Source of the DNA: Erythrobacteraceae bacterium
GTDB lineage: Bacteria > Pseudomonadota > Alphaproteobacteria > Sphingomonadales > Sphingomonadaceae
Length of the DNA stretch: 64,000 bases
NCBI GenBank assembly: GCA_947479055.1
Contig: CANJYE010000008.1
Location: 22,462-86,461 of the forward strand
Direction of reading: 5' to 3'
Shown here: positions 9,756-18,166 of the stretch, piece by piece
How the letters are laid out: the number at the start of each line of letters is the position of its first letter
Numbering within the stretch: position 1 is the first letter of the stretch
Notes under the pieces: generated by a model
The model's database searches: none
The model's input: only the letters and a program-made list of their open reading frames with translations
What the model was told of the DNA's origin: nothing
Position numbers and translations under genes: made by a program

Positions 9756-12092
9756 GTGAAGAGCAACATCGGCATTTTCGAGCGGATCATCGCGCTCCTG
9801 ATCGGCCTTCTCGGCCTCGCCATGGCGGCGGGCGGAGTGCAGCTCGCGCTGCTCGGCGGCTCGGTCTATTACGGGGTTGCAGGCGTGGCGATGGCAATCA
9901 GTGCCGTCCAGATCTGGCGCGGGCGCGGCTCGGGCTATGCGCTCTACACGCTGGTCTGCGTCGGAACGATCGTCTGGGCGCTGTCCGAAAGCGGTCTAAA
10001 TGGCTGGGCGTTGCTGCCCCGCCTCAATCTCGTGCTTGGGCTAGGCCTCGCGCTTATGGTGGTGCGCGCGGTCCGCGGCAACAGCACCGGATTGCGCAAG
10101 GCGACGGCGACGATCGTCGGTCTCCTGCTGGTCACCTTCGTCGGCTCGCTCTGGGCCGCGCGCGGACCTGCCTCCAGCAATGCCACGGCCACTCCGCTCG
10201 CCGGCATGGCATCCACCGACTGGATCGACATCGGCGGTGGCGACGGCAACAAACGGTTCTCCCGCCTCAACCAGATCACCCCCGCGAATGTCTCCGGCCT
10301 CAAGGTTGCCTGGACCGCGCATCTCGCCAAGGACGGCCAGCTTGGCGGGGTGCTCGAAGCCACCCCGATCAAGATCGGCGACACGGTCTACATGTGCGAC
10401 ATGGCCAACCGCGTCCACGCGCTCGACGCGGATACCGGCAAGCGCCGCTGGATCTTCTCGCCCCCGGGCATGCAGGCCGGCAGCCGCGCGGCGGTGTGCC
10501 GGGGCGTAACCTATTATCGCGTTCCCGGAATGGATGCGAAGGAACATTGCGCCCAGCGGATCATCCAGACCGCAAGCTTCGCCAAGCTGTTCGCCTTCGA
10601 TGCGATTGACGGCACGCCCTGCACCGATTTCGGCAAGGATGGCGCGGTCGATGCCATGGTCGGGCTGAGCCCGGCCCCCGAAGGCTATTACAATCTCAAT
10701 TCCCCGGCCATCCTCGTGCGCGGCAAGCTCGTCATCGGCGGCTCGCCGCTCGACGGCCAGGGCACGGGCGAACCGTCCGGCGTGATCCGCGCCTATGACG
10801 CGAAGACCGGGGCATTTGCCTGGGCCTGGGACATGGGCCGCCCGGACGATCACGGCATGCCGCCGGAAGGCCAGTATTTCACGCCGGGAACACCCAATTC
10901 CTGGCCGCCGCTAGCCGCTGACGAGAAGAACGGGCTGGTCTTCCTTCCCACCGGCAATGCCACGCCCGACTATGTCATGTCGCATCGTACGGCCGCGATG
11001 AACAAATATGCCAGCTCCACCATCGCGATCGACGCCGAAACGGGCAAGCTGGTCTGGGCGTTCCAGACCACCCATCTCGACCAGTGGGACTATGACGTCG
11101 CGTCTCCGCCCACGCTGATCGATTTCCCGATGCCCGACGGCACCACCCGCCCGGCCGTGGTCCAGGGCACCAAGCGCGGCCAGACCTTCGTGCTCGACCG
11201 GCTGACCGGCAAGCCGCTGGTTCCGGTGACCGAACGCAAGGTGCCGACCGATGGCGTGCCGACCGAGACCTTTTCCCCGACCCAGCCCTATTCGGGCCTG
11301 CCTTCGATGTTCGGCGAGCAGCTGAGCGAAGCCAAGATGTGGGGCATGACCCCGCTCGACCAGCTGTGGTGCCGGATCAAGTTCAGGCAGGCCCGCTATG
11401 ACGGCGAATTCACCCCGATCATGGCGGACCGTTCCTCGATCATCTATCCCAGCTATATCGGCGGATCGAACTGGCAGGGCGTCGGCTATGATCCGGTGCG
11501 CCAGCTGCTGGCGGTCAACGTCAACCATTTCCCGATGTACAACCGCCTGATCGCGCGCAAGGACGCCGACCGGATGGGCGTCGCCCCCTACAAGCCCGGC
11601 GTGAACGAGCTGGACGTCGTCAACTGGGCGCAGATGGGCACGCCCTGGGCGATGGAAAACAAGAAGTTCATGGGCCCGCTCGGCACGCCCTGCAACGAAC
11701 CGCCGTTCGGCACGCTGGCGGTGATCGACCTCAGGACCGGCAAGTTCGCCTGGCGCGAACCGCTGGGCAAGGCGCGTGACATCGGGCCGTTCGGCCTCGC
11801 CACGCATCTGCCCTACACCATCGGCACGCCGCAGCTCGGTGGCGTGCTGATGACCGGCACCGGCCTGATGTTCATCGGCGGTACGCAGGAGAAGACCTTC
11901 CGTGCGCTCGATACCAAGACCGGGCGGATCCTGTGGGAAGACCGCCTCCCGACCGGGGCCCATGCCAATCCGATGACCTATTATTCGGACCGGACCGGGC
12001 GCCAGTTCGTCGTGGTGGCAGCCAGCGGCCATTACCAGTTCGCCAATGGCCATTCCGACCTGCTGATCGCCTACGCCCTGCCCCGGAAATAA
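9756..12092 (+). CDS. Membrane-bound PQQ-dependent dehydrogenase (glucose/quinate dehydrogenase family)
   Basis: 778 residues from GTG 9756, chosen because GAGGGGA lies 8 nt upstream. An ATG at 9708 in the same frame has no visible ribosome-binding site. About five N-terminal membrane helices (residues 5-135) are followed by a periplasmic eight-bladed quinoprotein domain beginning WIDIGGGDGNKRFSRLNQI. The PQQ-fold segments HLDQWDYDVASPPTL and GTGLMFIGGTQEKTFRALD, and the ending SGHYQFANGHSDLLIAYALP, match membrane glucose dehydrogenase (Gcd) relatives. It would oxidise an alcohol or polyol in the periplasm and pass electrons to ubiquinone. PQQ biosynthesis genes are not in the window. It diverges from the BVMO group. 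Confidence 0.92.
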   Translation: MKSNIGIFERIIALLIGLLGLAMAAGGVQLALLGGSVYYGVAGVAMAISAVQIWRGRGSGYALYTLVCVGTIVWALSESGLNGWALLPRLNLVLGLGLALMVVRAVRGNSTGLRKATATIVGLLLVTFVGSLWAARGPASSNATATPLAGMASTDWIDIGGGDGNKRFSRLNQITPANVSGLKVAWTAHLAKDGQLGGVLEATPIKIGDTVYMCDMANRVHALDADTGKRRWIFSPPGMQAGSRAAVCRGVTYYRVPGMDAKEHCAQRIIQTASFAKLFAFDAIDGTPCTDFGKDGAVDAMVGLSPAPEGYYNLNSPAILVRGKLVIGGSPLDGQGTGEPSGVIRAYDAKTGAFAWAWDMGRPDDHGMPPEGQYFTPGTPNSWPPLAADEKNGLVFLPTGNATPDYVMSHRTAAMNKYASSTIAIDAETGKLVWAFQTTHLDQWDYDVASPPTLIDFPMPDGTTRPAVVQGTKRGQTFVLDRLTGKPLVPVTERKVPTDGVPTETFSPTQPYSGLPSMFGEQLSEAKMWGMTPLDQLWCRIKFRQARYDGEFTPIMADRSSIIYPSYIGGSNWQGVGYDPVRQLLAVNVNHFPMYNRLIARKDADRMGVAPYKPGVNELDVVNWAQMGTPWAMENKKFMGPLGTPCNEPPFGTLAVIDLRTGKFAWREPLGKARDIGPFGLATHLPYTIGTPQLGGVLMTGTGLMFIGGTQEKTFRALDTKTGRILWEDRLPTGAHANPMTYYSDRTGRQFVVVAASGHYQFANGHSDLLIAYALPRK

Positions 12093-12107
12093 CCGGGACG
12101 GGGTGAT

Positions 12108-12252
12108 GGCTGGCGCTGTTGCCGAAATACAACATCTGCCACAGTTCGACAGGCATTCGGCCCGATCCGCTCGCAAATTGTTGCAGTGCCCGCACGTTTG
12201 GTGCCATTACCGACTACATGAGGAGCTCTCAGCCTGACGGCTGGCGCTGTTG
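12108..12252. repeat. 14-bp direct repeat pair upstream of TBDR-OmpA gene
   Basis: GGCTGGCGCTGTTG occurs at 12108-12121 and again at 12239-12252. Both copies are followed by a short CGAATA- or CGAAATA-like segment. The pair brackets the 5' regulatory region of the 12293 gene. It could bind a regulator or be a duplication scar. Confidence 0.45.
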
Positions 12253-12292
12253 TTCGAATAAATTAAATGTCTTTTTTTAGGGGAGTATCAAG

Positions 12293-15200
12293 ATGAGGAT
12301 GCGATTTTCCAAGATCGTCAGCGGGGCCGTCATGGCTTCCGTTTCTGGCGCGGCGCTGCTGATCGGTTCCGGTCCGGCCCATGCGCAGGATGCGCCTTCG
12401 GCTTCCAACCCCACTGGCGAAATCGTCGTTACCGCCCGCAAGCGCGAAGAAACCGCGCTGCAGGTTCCGGTCTCGGTCGCCGCGATCAGCGCTGCCCAGT
12501 TGCAGAATTACGCGATCACCAACGTCGACTCGATGGCTCGCCAGATTCCCGGCCTGATCATCGGTGAAGGCAGCGGCACCATCCAGGGCGGCATCATCTC
12601 GATCCGCGGCCTTGCCGGTGCGGACGCCAACCCGTTGAACGACCAGGCAGTGTCCTTCAACATCGACGGCGTCGGTGTCGGTCGCGCCACGGTTCGCCGC
12701 ATGGGCGATTTCGACACCGCCCAGGTCGAAGTGCTGAAGGGCCCGCAGGCCCTGTTCTTCGGCAAGAACTCACCCGCCGGCATCATCGTTCTGAAGAGCG
12801 GCGACCCGACCGAGAGCTTCGAAGCCAAGATTTCGAGCGGCTATGAATTCAAGGGCAAGGAATGGCGCACGGACGCTTACGTGTCCGGCCCGCTCAGCGA
12901 CAGCCTCGGCATCCGCGTTGCCGGCTTCTATTCGGACATGAAGGGCTGGTCGCACAATCAGGCGCCCCGCGATTTCACCAATGTCCCTGGCGTCGCCGAG
13001 GCTTTCGGCCCGCGCAGCAGCCGTGGCCCGCAAAAGAAGGATTTCGCTGGTCGTCTGACGCTGAAGTTCGACGATGGCGGCCCGTTCACCGCCAAGCTGA
13101 AGGTCAGCTATGGCAAGACCAAGGGTGACAGCTCCACTGCCAACACCCAGTACGTCTCCTGCCCGCTTGGCCACCCGCAGGCGCAGTTTGGCGGTTTCCC
13201 GGCCGGTCTCTATGTCGATGACTGCAAGGCCGACGACAAGATGATGGTGGGCGAACCCAACATGGCCAATGTCGCCGCGCTGTTCCCGTCCAAGAAGGGC
13301 TGGGAAAAGGGCCTGTGGCAGAAGCAGTACCAGGCGCTGGCCGGGCTGGAAATGAACTACGACCTGTCTGACGATATCACGCTGACCTCGCAGACCGGGT
13401 TCTACAAGCAGTCGCTCGACAACATCGGTAACTACACCCAGGGTTACTATGAAGACGGCGCGGTGTTCTTTCTTGACAGCCTTGGCAACCCGGCCACCCC
13501 GGGTACCGGTGCCCAGGTCCGTCGCTGGCACCTGCCGAGCTGGAACCAGCTGGATCTGCGCGAATTCTCGCAGGAACTGCGTTTGACCACCAGCTTCGAC
13601 GGACCGATCAATATCATGGTCGGCGGCCTGATCACTGACACCAAGGGCACAGGCGGTTCCACCACTGCGGCCCGCACCACTGCACCTGTTCCGATCAACA
13701 AGTATCTCTTCACCCAGAAGGGCAAGTCGCAGTCGATCTTTGGCCAGGTTATCGCCAATCCGATCCCGCAGATCGAAATCTCTGCCGGTGCCCGCGCTTC
13801 CTGGGAACAGAAGACGCTGGTCAGCCTGAAGAACATGACTTCGATGCAGCTGGATCCGATCACCCATCTGCCGGTGACGACGTCTTACCTTGCGACGCCG
13901 GCGCAGTTTGCGGACATCCGGGGTACGATTGCCGGCTTCACGCCGAAGCGGAAGTATCATGACATCTCGCCGGAATTCACGATCGCCTTCAAGCCCAACA
14001 GCAATCTGAACATCTACGCCGGCTATAAGGAAGGCTTCATCTCGGGCGGGTGGAGCGCGCTCAACCCGACTGCCGGCCATATGCTCGGCACCGAGGCGAT
14101 GGACTATGACCAGCAGACCACTGCCGGGTTTGAAGCCGGCATCAAGGCGGCTCTGCTCGATCGCGCGTTGCGCCTGAACCTTGCGGTGTACAACTACAAG
14201 ACCAAGGGCCTGCAGGTTACCGTCACCACGGCGGGCGTGCAGCAGGTCCAGCGCAACGCTGGTAGCGTGCGGACGAAGGGCGCAGAATTCGACTTCAGCT
14301 ACCGCACACCGCTCGAAGGCCTGTCGCTGACGGGTGCCCTGAACTACAACAAGGGCACTTACCTCGAATATCTGAGCGCCTGCTATCGCGGTCAGGCTTC
14401 GGAAGAATGCGTGTTGCAGGCTGATGGTGTCACCAGGCTGCAGGACATGAAGGGCAAGCCGCTGGTGCGTGCTCCGAAGTGGACCGGCAATGCCGGCTTC
14501 AACTTTAACACACCGTTGGGTGGCGACATGAAGCTCGGCCTGTCGGGCAACATGGCCTACAGCGGCAAGTACTTCACCGACGTGACCAACACTCCGGGTG
14601 GCGTGCAGAAGCACTACACGCTGTTCGACGCCTCCCTGCGCATTGGTGCCGAGGATGATACCTGGGAGCTGGCCCTCATCGGCAAGAACCTGTCGAACAA
14701 GTACTACTTCGTTCGGTCGAGCGACTCGCCGTTCACGGGCAGCAACCCCGGTCAGTATTCGTCCAACGACACGCTCCGCCTGCTCGGCGACACGGCTGCC
14801 TATCCCAGCCGCGGGCGTGAACTCTGGGTGCGGTTGAGCTACAAGTTCCAGGGCCATGCTGCGCCGGCCCCGGCCTATACCCCGCCGCCGCCCCCTCCGC
14901 CGCCCCCGCCTCCGCCGCCCCCGCCGCCTCCGCCGCCTGTGGTGGAATGCAACAAGGGCCCCTACATCGTGTTCTTCGACTGGGATAAGTCGGACATCAC
15001 GCCGGAAGCCGCCACGGTGCTCGACAATGCGGTCACCGCTTATGGCAACTGCGCCAATGTGCCGATCATGCTGGCCGGCCATGCCGACCGTTCGGGCAAG
15101 CCGAAGTACAACATCGGTCTGTCGGAGCGTCGCAACACCGAGGTTCGCGGCTATCTGACCGCCCACGGCATTGCCGATGGTTCGATCAGCAGCCAGGCCT

Positions 15201-15298
15201 TCGGCGAGAGCGCTCCGCGCGTTCCCACCGCCGACGGCGTCCGCGAGTTGCAGAACCGCCGGGTGGAAATCTCCTACGGGCCGGGTTCGGGCAACTAA
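12293..15298 (+). CDS. TonB-dependent receptor fused to OmpA-like peptidoglycan-binding domain
   Basis: 1001 residues; the ATG is preceded by AGGGGAG. It has a signal peptide (cleaved near AHA-QD, residue 31), a plug with GEIVVTARKREE and VEVLKGPQALFFGKNSPAG, and a full barrel ending RELWVRLSYKF at about residue 855, where TBDRs normally stop. Instead the frame continues through an Ala/Pro linker with 19 consecutive prolines (residues 864-882). An OmpA C-terminal domain follows (about 886-1001): VFFDWDKSDITPEA, then LAGHADRSG...LSERRN with the Asp and Arg that bind diaminopimelate in OmpA, ending NRRVEISY. Linker and domain resemble sphingomonad OmpA porins. There is one continuous frame and a good terminator follows, so a sequencing artefact is unlikely. 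It is probably an uptake receptor anchored to peptidoglycan. Confidence 0.93.
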   Translation: MRMRFSKIVSGAVMASVSGAALLIGSGPAHAQDAPSASNPTGEIVVTARKREETALQVPVSVAAISAAQLQNYAITNVDSMARQIPGLIIGEGSGTIQGGIISIRGLAGADANPLNDQAVSFNIDGVGVGRATVRRMGDFDTAQVEVLKGPQALFFGKNSPAGIIVLKSGDPTESFEAKISSGYEFKGKEWRTDAYVSGPLSDSLGIRVAGFYSDMKGWSHNQAPRDFTNVPGVAEAFGPRSSRGPQKKDFAGRLTLKFDDGGPFTAKLKVSYGKTKGDSSTANTQYVSCPLGHPQAQFGGFPAGLYVDDCKADDKMMVGEPNMANVAALFPSKKGWEKGLWQKQYQALAGLEMNYDLSDDITLTSQTGFYKQSLDNIGNYTQGYYEDGAVFFLDSLGNPATPGTGAQVRRWHLPSWNQLDLREFSQELRLTTSFDGPINIMVGGLITDTKGTGGSTTAARTTAPVPINKYLFTQKGKSQSIFGQVIANPIPQIEISAGARASWEQKTLVSLKNMTSMQLDPITHLPVTTSYLATPAQFADIRGTIAGFTPKRKYHDISPEFTIAFKPNSNLNIYAGYKEGFISGGWSALNPTAGHMLGTEAMDYDQQTTAGFEAGIKAALLDRALRLNLAVYNYKTKGLQVTVTTAGVQQVQRNAGSVRTKGAEFDFSYRTPLEGLSLTGALNYNKGTYLEYLSACYRGQASEECVLQADGVTRLQDMKGKPLVRAPKWTGNAGFNFNTPLGGDMKLGLSGNMAYSGKYFTDVTNTPGGVQKHYTLFDASLRIGAEDDTWELALIGKNLSNKYYFVRSSDSPFTGSNPGQYSSNDTLRLLGDTAAYPSRGRELWVRLSYKFQGHAAPAPAYTPPPPPPPPPPPPPPPPPPPVVECNKGPYIVFFDWDKSDITPEAATVLDNAVTAYGNCANVPIMLAGHADRSGKPKYNIGLSERRNTEVRGYLTAHGIADGSISSQAFGESAPRVPTADGVRELQNRRVEISYGPGSGN
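14882..14938 (+). repeat. Proline-codon tract (19 CCN codons)
   Basis: 57 nt of CCG, CCC and CCT codons encode 19 consecutive prolines joining the TBDR barrel to the OmpA domain. The tract is in frame and low in complexity, so its length may vary between strains. Confidence 0.9.
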
Positions 15299-15324
15299 GC
15301 CCAACTGCCTCAGGCGAATGAACG

Positions 15325-15352
15325 AGGGCCCGGAGCAATCCGGGCCCTTTTT
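15325..15352 (+). terminator. Rho-independent terminator after TBDR-OmpA gene
   Basis: A perfect 9-bp stem (AGGGCCCGG 15325-15333 with 15340-15348), a 6-nt loop, then TTTTT. It lies 27 nt after the stop codon and separates this gene from the next TBDR. Confidence 0.9.
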
Positions 15353-15548
15353 CGTGCCTGCCACGCAAGCGTCGCACCCGGCCTCTCCTTCGGCGCGTTG
15401 ATCGCATCAGACTGTGCTGAGCTTGCACCGGCCCTTTGCCATCCCTCCCGCAATCTTGCCGAGTCGGCGGGACAGGGCATAGGATTGCGATATTCGGGGG
15501 CTAGGTTCCGGAAATTGAGCCCTCGCCACAAATCAAAGGGAGGGACGC

Positions 15549-18026
15549 ATGTCCAACAACAAGCTTACGCTCGCAGCCTGCCTTGCCGCCAGCACCTGCC
15601 TGACGGCCATCGCCACGCCGGCATTTGCCCAGGATACCAATTCCGAGGAAAGCGGCGGCTTCAAGGAGATCATCGTGACCGCGCGTTCCGGCGGGGAAAG
15701 CCTGATGCAGGTTCCCGTCGCCGTGACCGCGATGACCGCCGATGACGTGGCCCGCTACGCCACCACCGACCTCGTCAAACTGGCGGGCGTCCGCCCCGAT
15801 GTCGAAGTCTACACCGGCGGTTCCAAGACCGGCGCGAACTTCATCGTGCGCGGCGTGGGCACCACGGCCGATACGGCCGGTGTCGAAAGCTCGGTCTCGA
15901 TCGCGATGGACGGCATCCAGACGCTGCGTCCGCGCATTGCCTATGCCGGCCTGTTCGACCTTGCCCAGGTCGAAATCATGAAAGGCCCGCAAGCCCTGTT
16001 CTTCGGCAAGAACGCCTCGGCCGGCGTTGTCTCGATCAAGAGCGCGCTGCCAACAGCGGAATTCAGCGGCTATGTCCGCGGCGGCTACGAATTTGAATCC
16101 AAGGAAAAATACGCCGAAGCCGCAGTCAACTTCCCGATCACCGAAACGCTGCGCACCCGCTTTGCCGGCCGCTACAGCAAGATGCGCGGCTGGGTGAAGA
16201 ACATCGCCACCGCCGTGCCCGACTGGACCAACCCTTCGGTCATCCTGCCCGCGCCGCACAGCAAGTACAACGGGGCAGAGACCAAGGCCGGTCGCTTCAC
16301 CCTGATGTGGGAACCGGATTCGAGCTATTCCGCCGTGGCCCGCGCCACCTTCACCACTTCCAGCGGTGCAGCCAACACGGTTGCGGAAACTCTGTGCCCC
16401 TCGGGTCATGCCATTTCGCTGCTGGCCCACGTAGAACCGAACGTCGACTGCAAGCTCAATGGCGTCACCGCCATGAACGACCAGAACCCGCTCTATTCGA
16501 CGGTGCCGACCGGCTATGGCTTCGACAACCGCTACGACAATGGCCGCGATCAGCATGAATCGCACACCACCCTTCTGAGCCTTGAACAGAAGCTCGATCT
16601 GGGGGCAGTCTCGCTCCAGTCGATCACCGGCTATTCGAAGTCCAGCTTCGCCTATCGCGGCAACAGCTCCTACGCCCAGACCGCCCAGTTCAACGGCGGT
16701 ACCAACGAATGGTTCACCGGCTATTCGCAGGAAGTGCGCGCCGTCACCAATCTCGACGGCCCGTTCAACGCCACGGTCGGTGCCTTCTTCGAACGCACCC
16801 ATCTGCGGTCCAGCGCCACGCTGTTCCTCTACAACTTCGGCCCGGACTTCACCTGCCCGACGGCTCACCCCGGCTGCACGCCGACCAACAGCTATCTGAG
16901 CGGCATCAACGAAGCCGATTACCGCCAGAAGACGCAATCGTTCTTCGCCCAGGCCCGCTTCAAGATCAACGAACAGCTCGAACTGGCCGGCGGCGCGCGC
17001 TACACCAAGGTCAAGAAGGCCGCCTTCCAGGGGCAGCCGCACTATGTCCATTACCTGATGGAAAACTTCGGCGCGCTACTCGGCGAAGGCATCTACATGC
17101 GCGACCGTCTGACCGAGGACAACTGGTCACCCGAAGCCACGCTGACCTGGCAGCCGGACAACAACAACACCGTCTATATCGCCTACAAGACCGGCTACAA
17201 GACCGGCGGCATCGCCCAGCCTTCGCTGGTCACGCCCGCCGACGTCGGTAATGTCATCTTCAAGCCGGAAAAGGCCAATGGCGGCGAAATTGGCTACAAG
17301 GGCTATCTGATGGATCGCAAGATCCGGCTCCAGGTCACCGCCTTCATGTACAAGTTCAAGGGGCTCCAGCTGACCTCCTTCGACCCGCTGAAGGCGTCCT
17401 ACCACATCCAGAATGCGGCCGACGTGAAACAGAAGGGCATCGAATTCGACGCCGAATTCAAGGCCAGCGATGCGCTGACCTTCCGCCTTTCAGCTGCCTA
17501 TCTGTCGGTCAAGTATGGCAAGTTCCTCAATTCCGGATGTTTCGCGAACGAACTGCCCGACTATCCGGGTGCGATCGACTTTGACGACGACGGAAATCCT
17601 GCGACCATTGGCAATGGAATCTCGCACGACAAGTGCAACGCTCAGGACTTTAGCGGTCGGCAACTCCATCGCGCGCCGAAGTTCGTGGCCGGGGCCGGCT
17701 TCACCTATGACACGCCGCTGGACTCCTCCGGCAATCTGCGGCTCGGCCTGACCGGCGACGTGCGTTTCCGCAGCGGCACCTACACCGGCGAGACACAGAA
17801 CCCGGCCGGTTTCCAGAAGCGCCAGGCGCTGGTCCATGCCAGTGTCCGGGTGCATGACGAGGACAAGGGCTGGGAAGTGGCGCTGATCGGCCGCAACCTC
17901 ACCAACAAGCGCCTGATCGGCTTCACCAGCGACCGACCGAGCGCACAGACCCCCGGCAATTATGAAGTCTCGGCCTACACCATCCGGCCGCGCGAAATCG
18001 CGATCCAGGTCGGCTTCAACTTCTGA
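15549..18026 (+). CDS. TonB-dependent receptor
   Basis: 825 residues; the ATG follows AAAGGGAGGGACGC, an excellent ribosome-binding site. The signal peptide is MSNNKLTL...TPAFA (cleaved after 27). The plug carries KEIIVTARSGGES and VEIMKGPQALFFGKNASAG, and the barrel ends IAIQVGFNF with the terminal Phe of standard outer-membrane barrels. It is more distant from the other TBDRs here: it has an ARSGGES motif where they have ARKR, and a different mid-barrel. The ligand is unknown. It sits between the TBDR-OmpA gene and a hot-dog hydratase, each bounded by terminators, so it is probably transcribed alone. Confidence 0.95.
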   Translation: MSNNKLTLAACLAASTCLTAIATPAFAQDTNSEESGGFKEIIVTARSGGESLMQVPVAVTAMTADDVARYATTDLVKLAGVRPDVEVYTGGSKTGANFIVRGVGTTADTAGVESSVSIAMDGIQTLRPRIAYAGLFDLAQVEIMKGPQALFFGKNASAGVVSIKSALPTAEFSGYVRGGYEFESKEKYAEAAVNFPITETLRTRFAGRYSKMRGWVKNIATAVPDWTNPSVILPAPHSKYNGAETKAGRFTLMWEPDSSYSAVARATFTTSSGAANTVAETLCPSGHAISLLAHVEPNVDCKLNGVTAMNDQNPLYSTVPTGYGFDNRYDNGRDQHESHTTLLSLEQKLDLGAVSLQSITGYSKSSFAYRGNSSYAQTAQFNGGTNEWFTGYSQEVRAVTNLDGPFNATVGAFFERTHLRSSATLFLYNFGPDFTCPTAHPGCTPTNSYLSGINEADYRQKTQSFFAQARFKINEQLELAGGARYTKVKKAAFQGQPHYVHYLMENFGALLGEGIYMRDRLTEDNWSPEATLTWQPDNNNTVYIAYKTGYKTGGIAQPSLVTPADVGNVIFKPEKANGGEIGYKGYLMDRKIRLQVTAFMYKFKGLQLTSFDPLKASYHIQNAADVKQKGIEFDAEFKASDALTFRLSAAYLSVKYGKFLNSGCFANELPDYPGAIDFDDDGNPATIGNGISHDKCNAQDFSGRQLHRAPKFVAGAGFTYDTPLDSSGNLRLGLTGDVRFRSGTYTGETQNPAGFQKRQALVHASVRVHDEDKGWEVALIGRNLTNKRLIGFTSDRPSAQTPGNYEVSAYTIRPREIAIQVGFNF

Positions 18027-18059
18027 CGCGTGCCTCCCCCGGGAGGATCGAGCATAGCG

Positions 18060-18093
18060 AACCGTCGGCCTGATCGGGCCGGCGGTTCTTTTT
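18060..18093 (+). terminator. Rho-independent terminator after TBDR
   Basis: An 11-bp stem (AACCGTCGGCC 18060-18070 with GGCCGGCGGTT 18077-18087, one G-T pair), a 6-nt loop, followed by CTTTTTT. Confidence 0.85.
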
Positions 18094-18166
18094 TGGCTTG
18101 CAGCGGCCTTGCTGGCACCCGCTTCCTGCGGCATCTGTCAGCACACCACGAGAGGAACGACACCCC

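Noticed and set aside
12218..12280. 20-codon frame with its own ATG upstream of the TBDR-OmpA gene
   Set aside because: It covers one of the 14-bp repeats but has no sign of a known leader peptide; it is too short to support alone.
14882..14938. CCG-rich tract considered as a CRISPR-like or regulatory repeat
   Set aside because: It is a proline-codon run inside a gene; there are no spacers or palindromic repeats.
12770..15364. Long open frame (about 864 codons) on the minus strand
   Set aside because: It is antisense to the TBDR-OmpA gene, and its Arg/His-rich composition is typical of a shadow frame.
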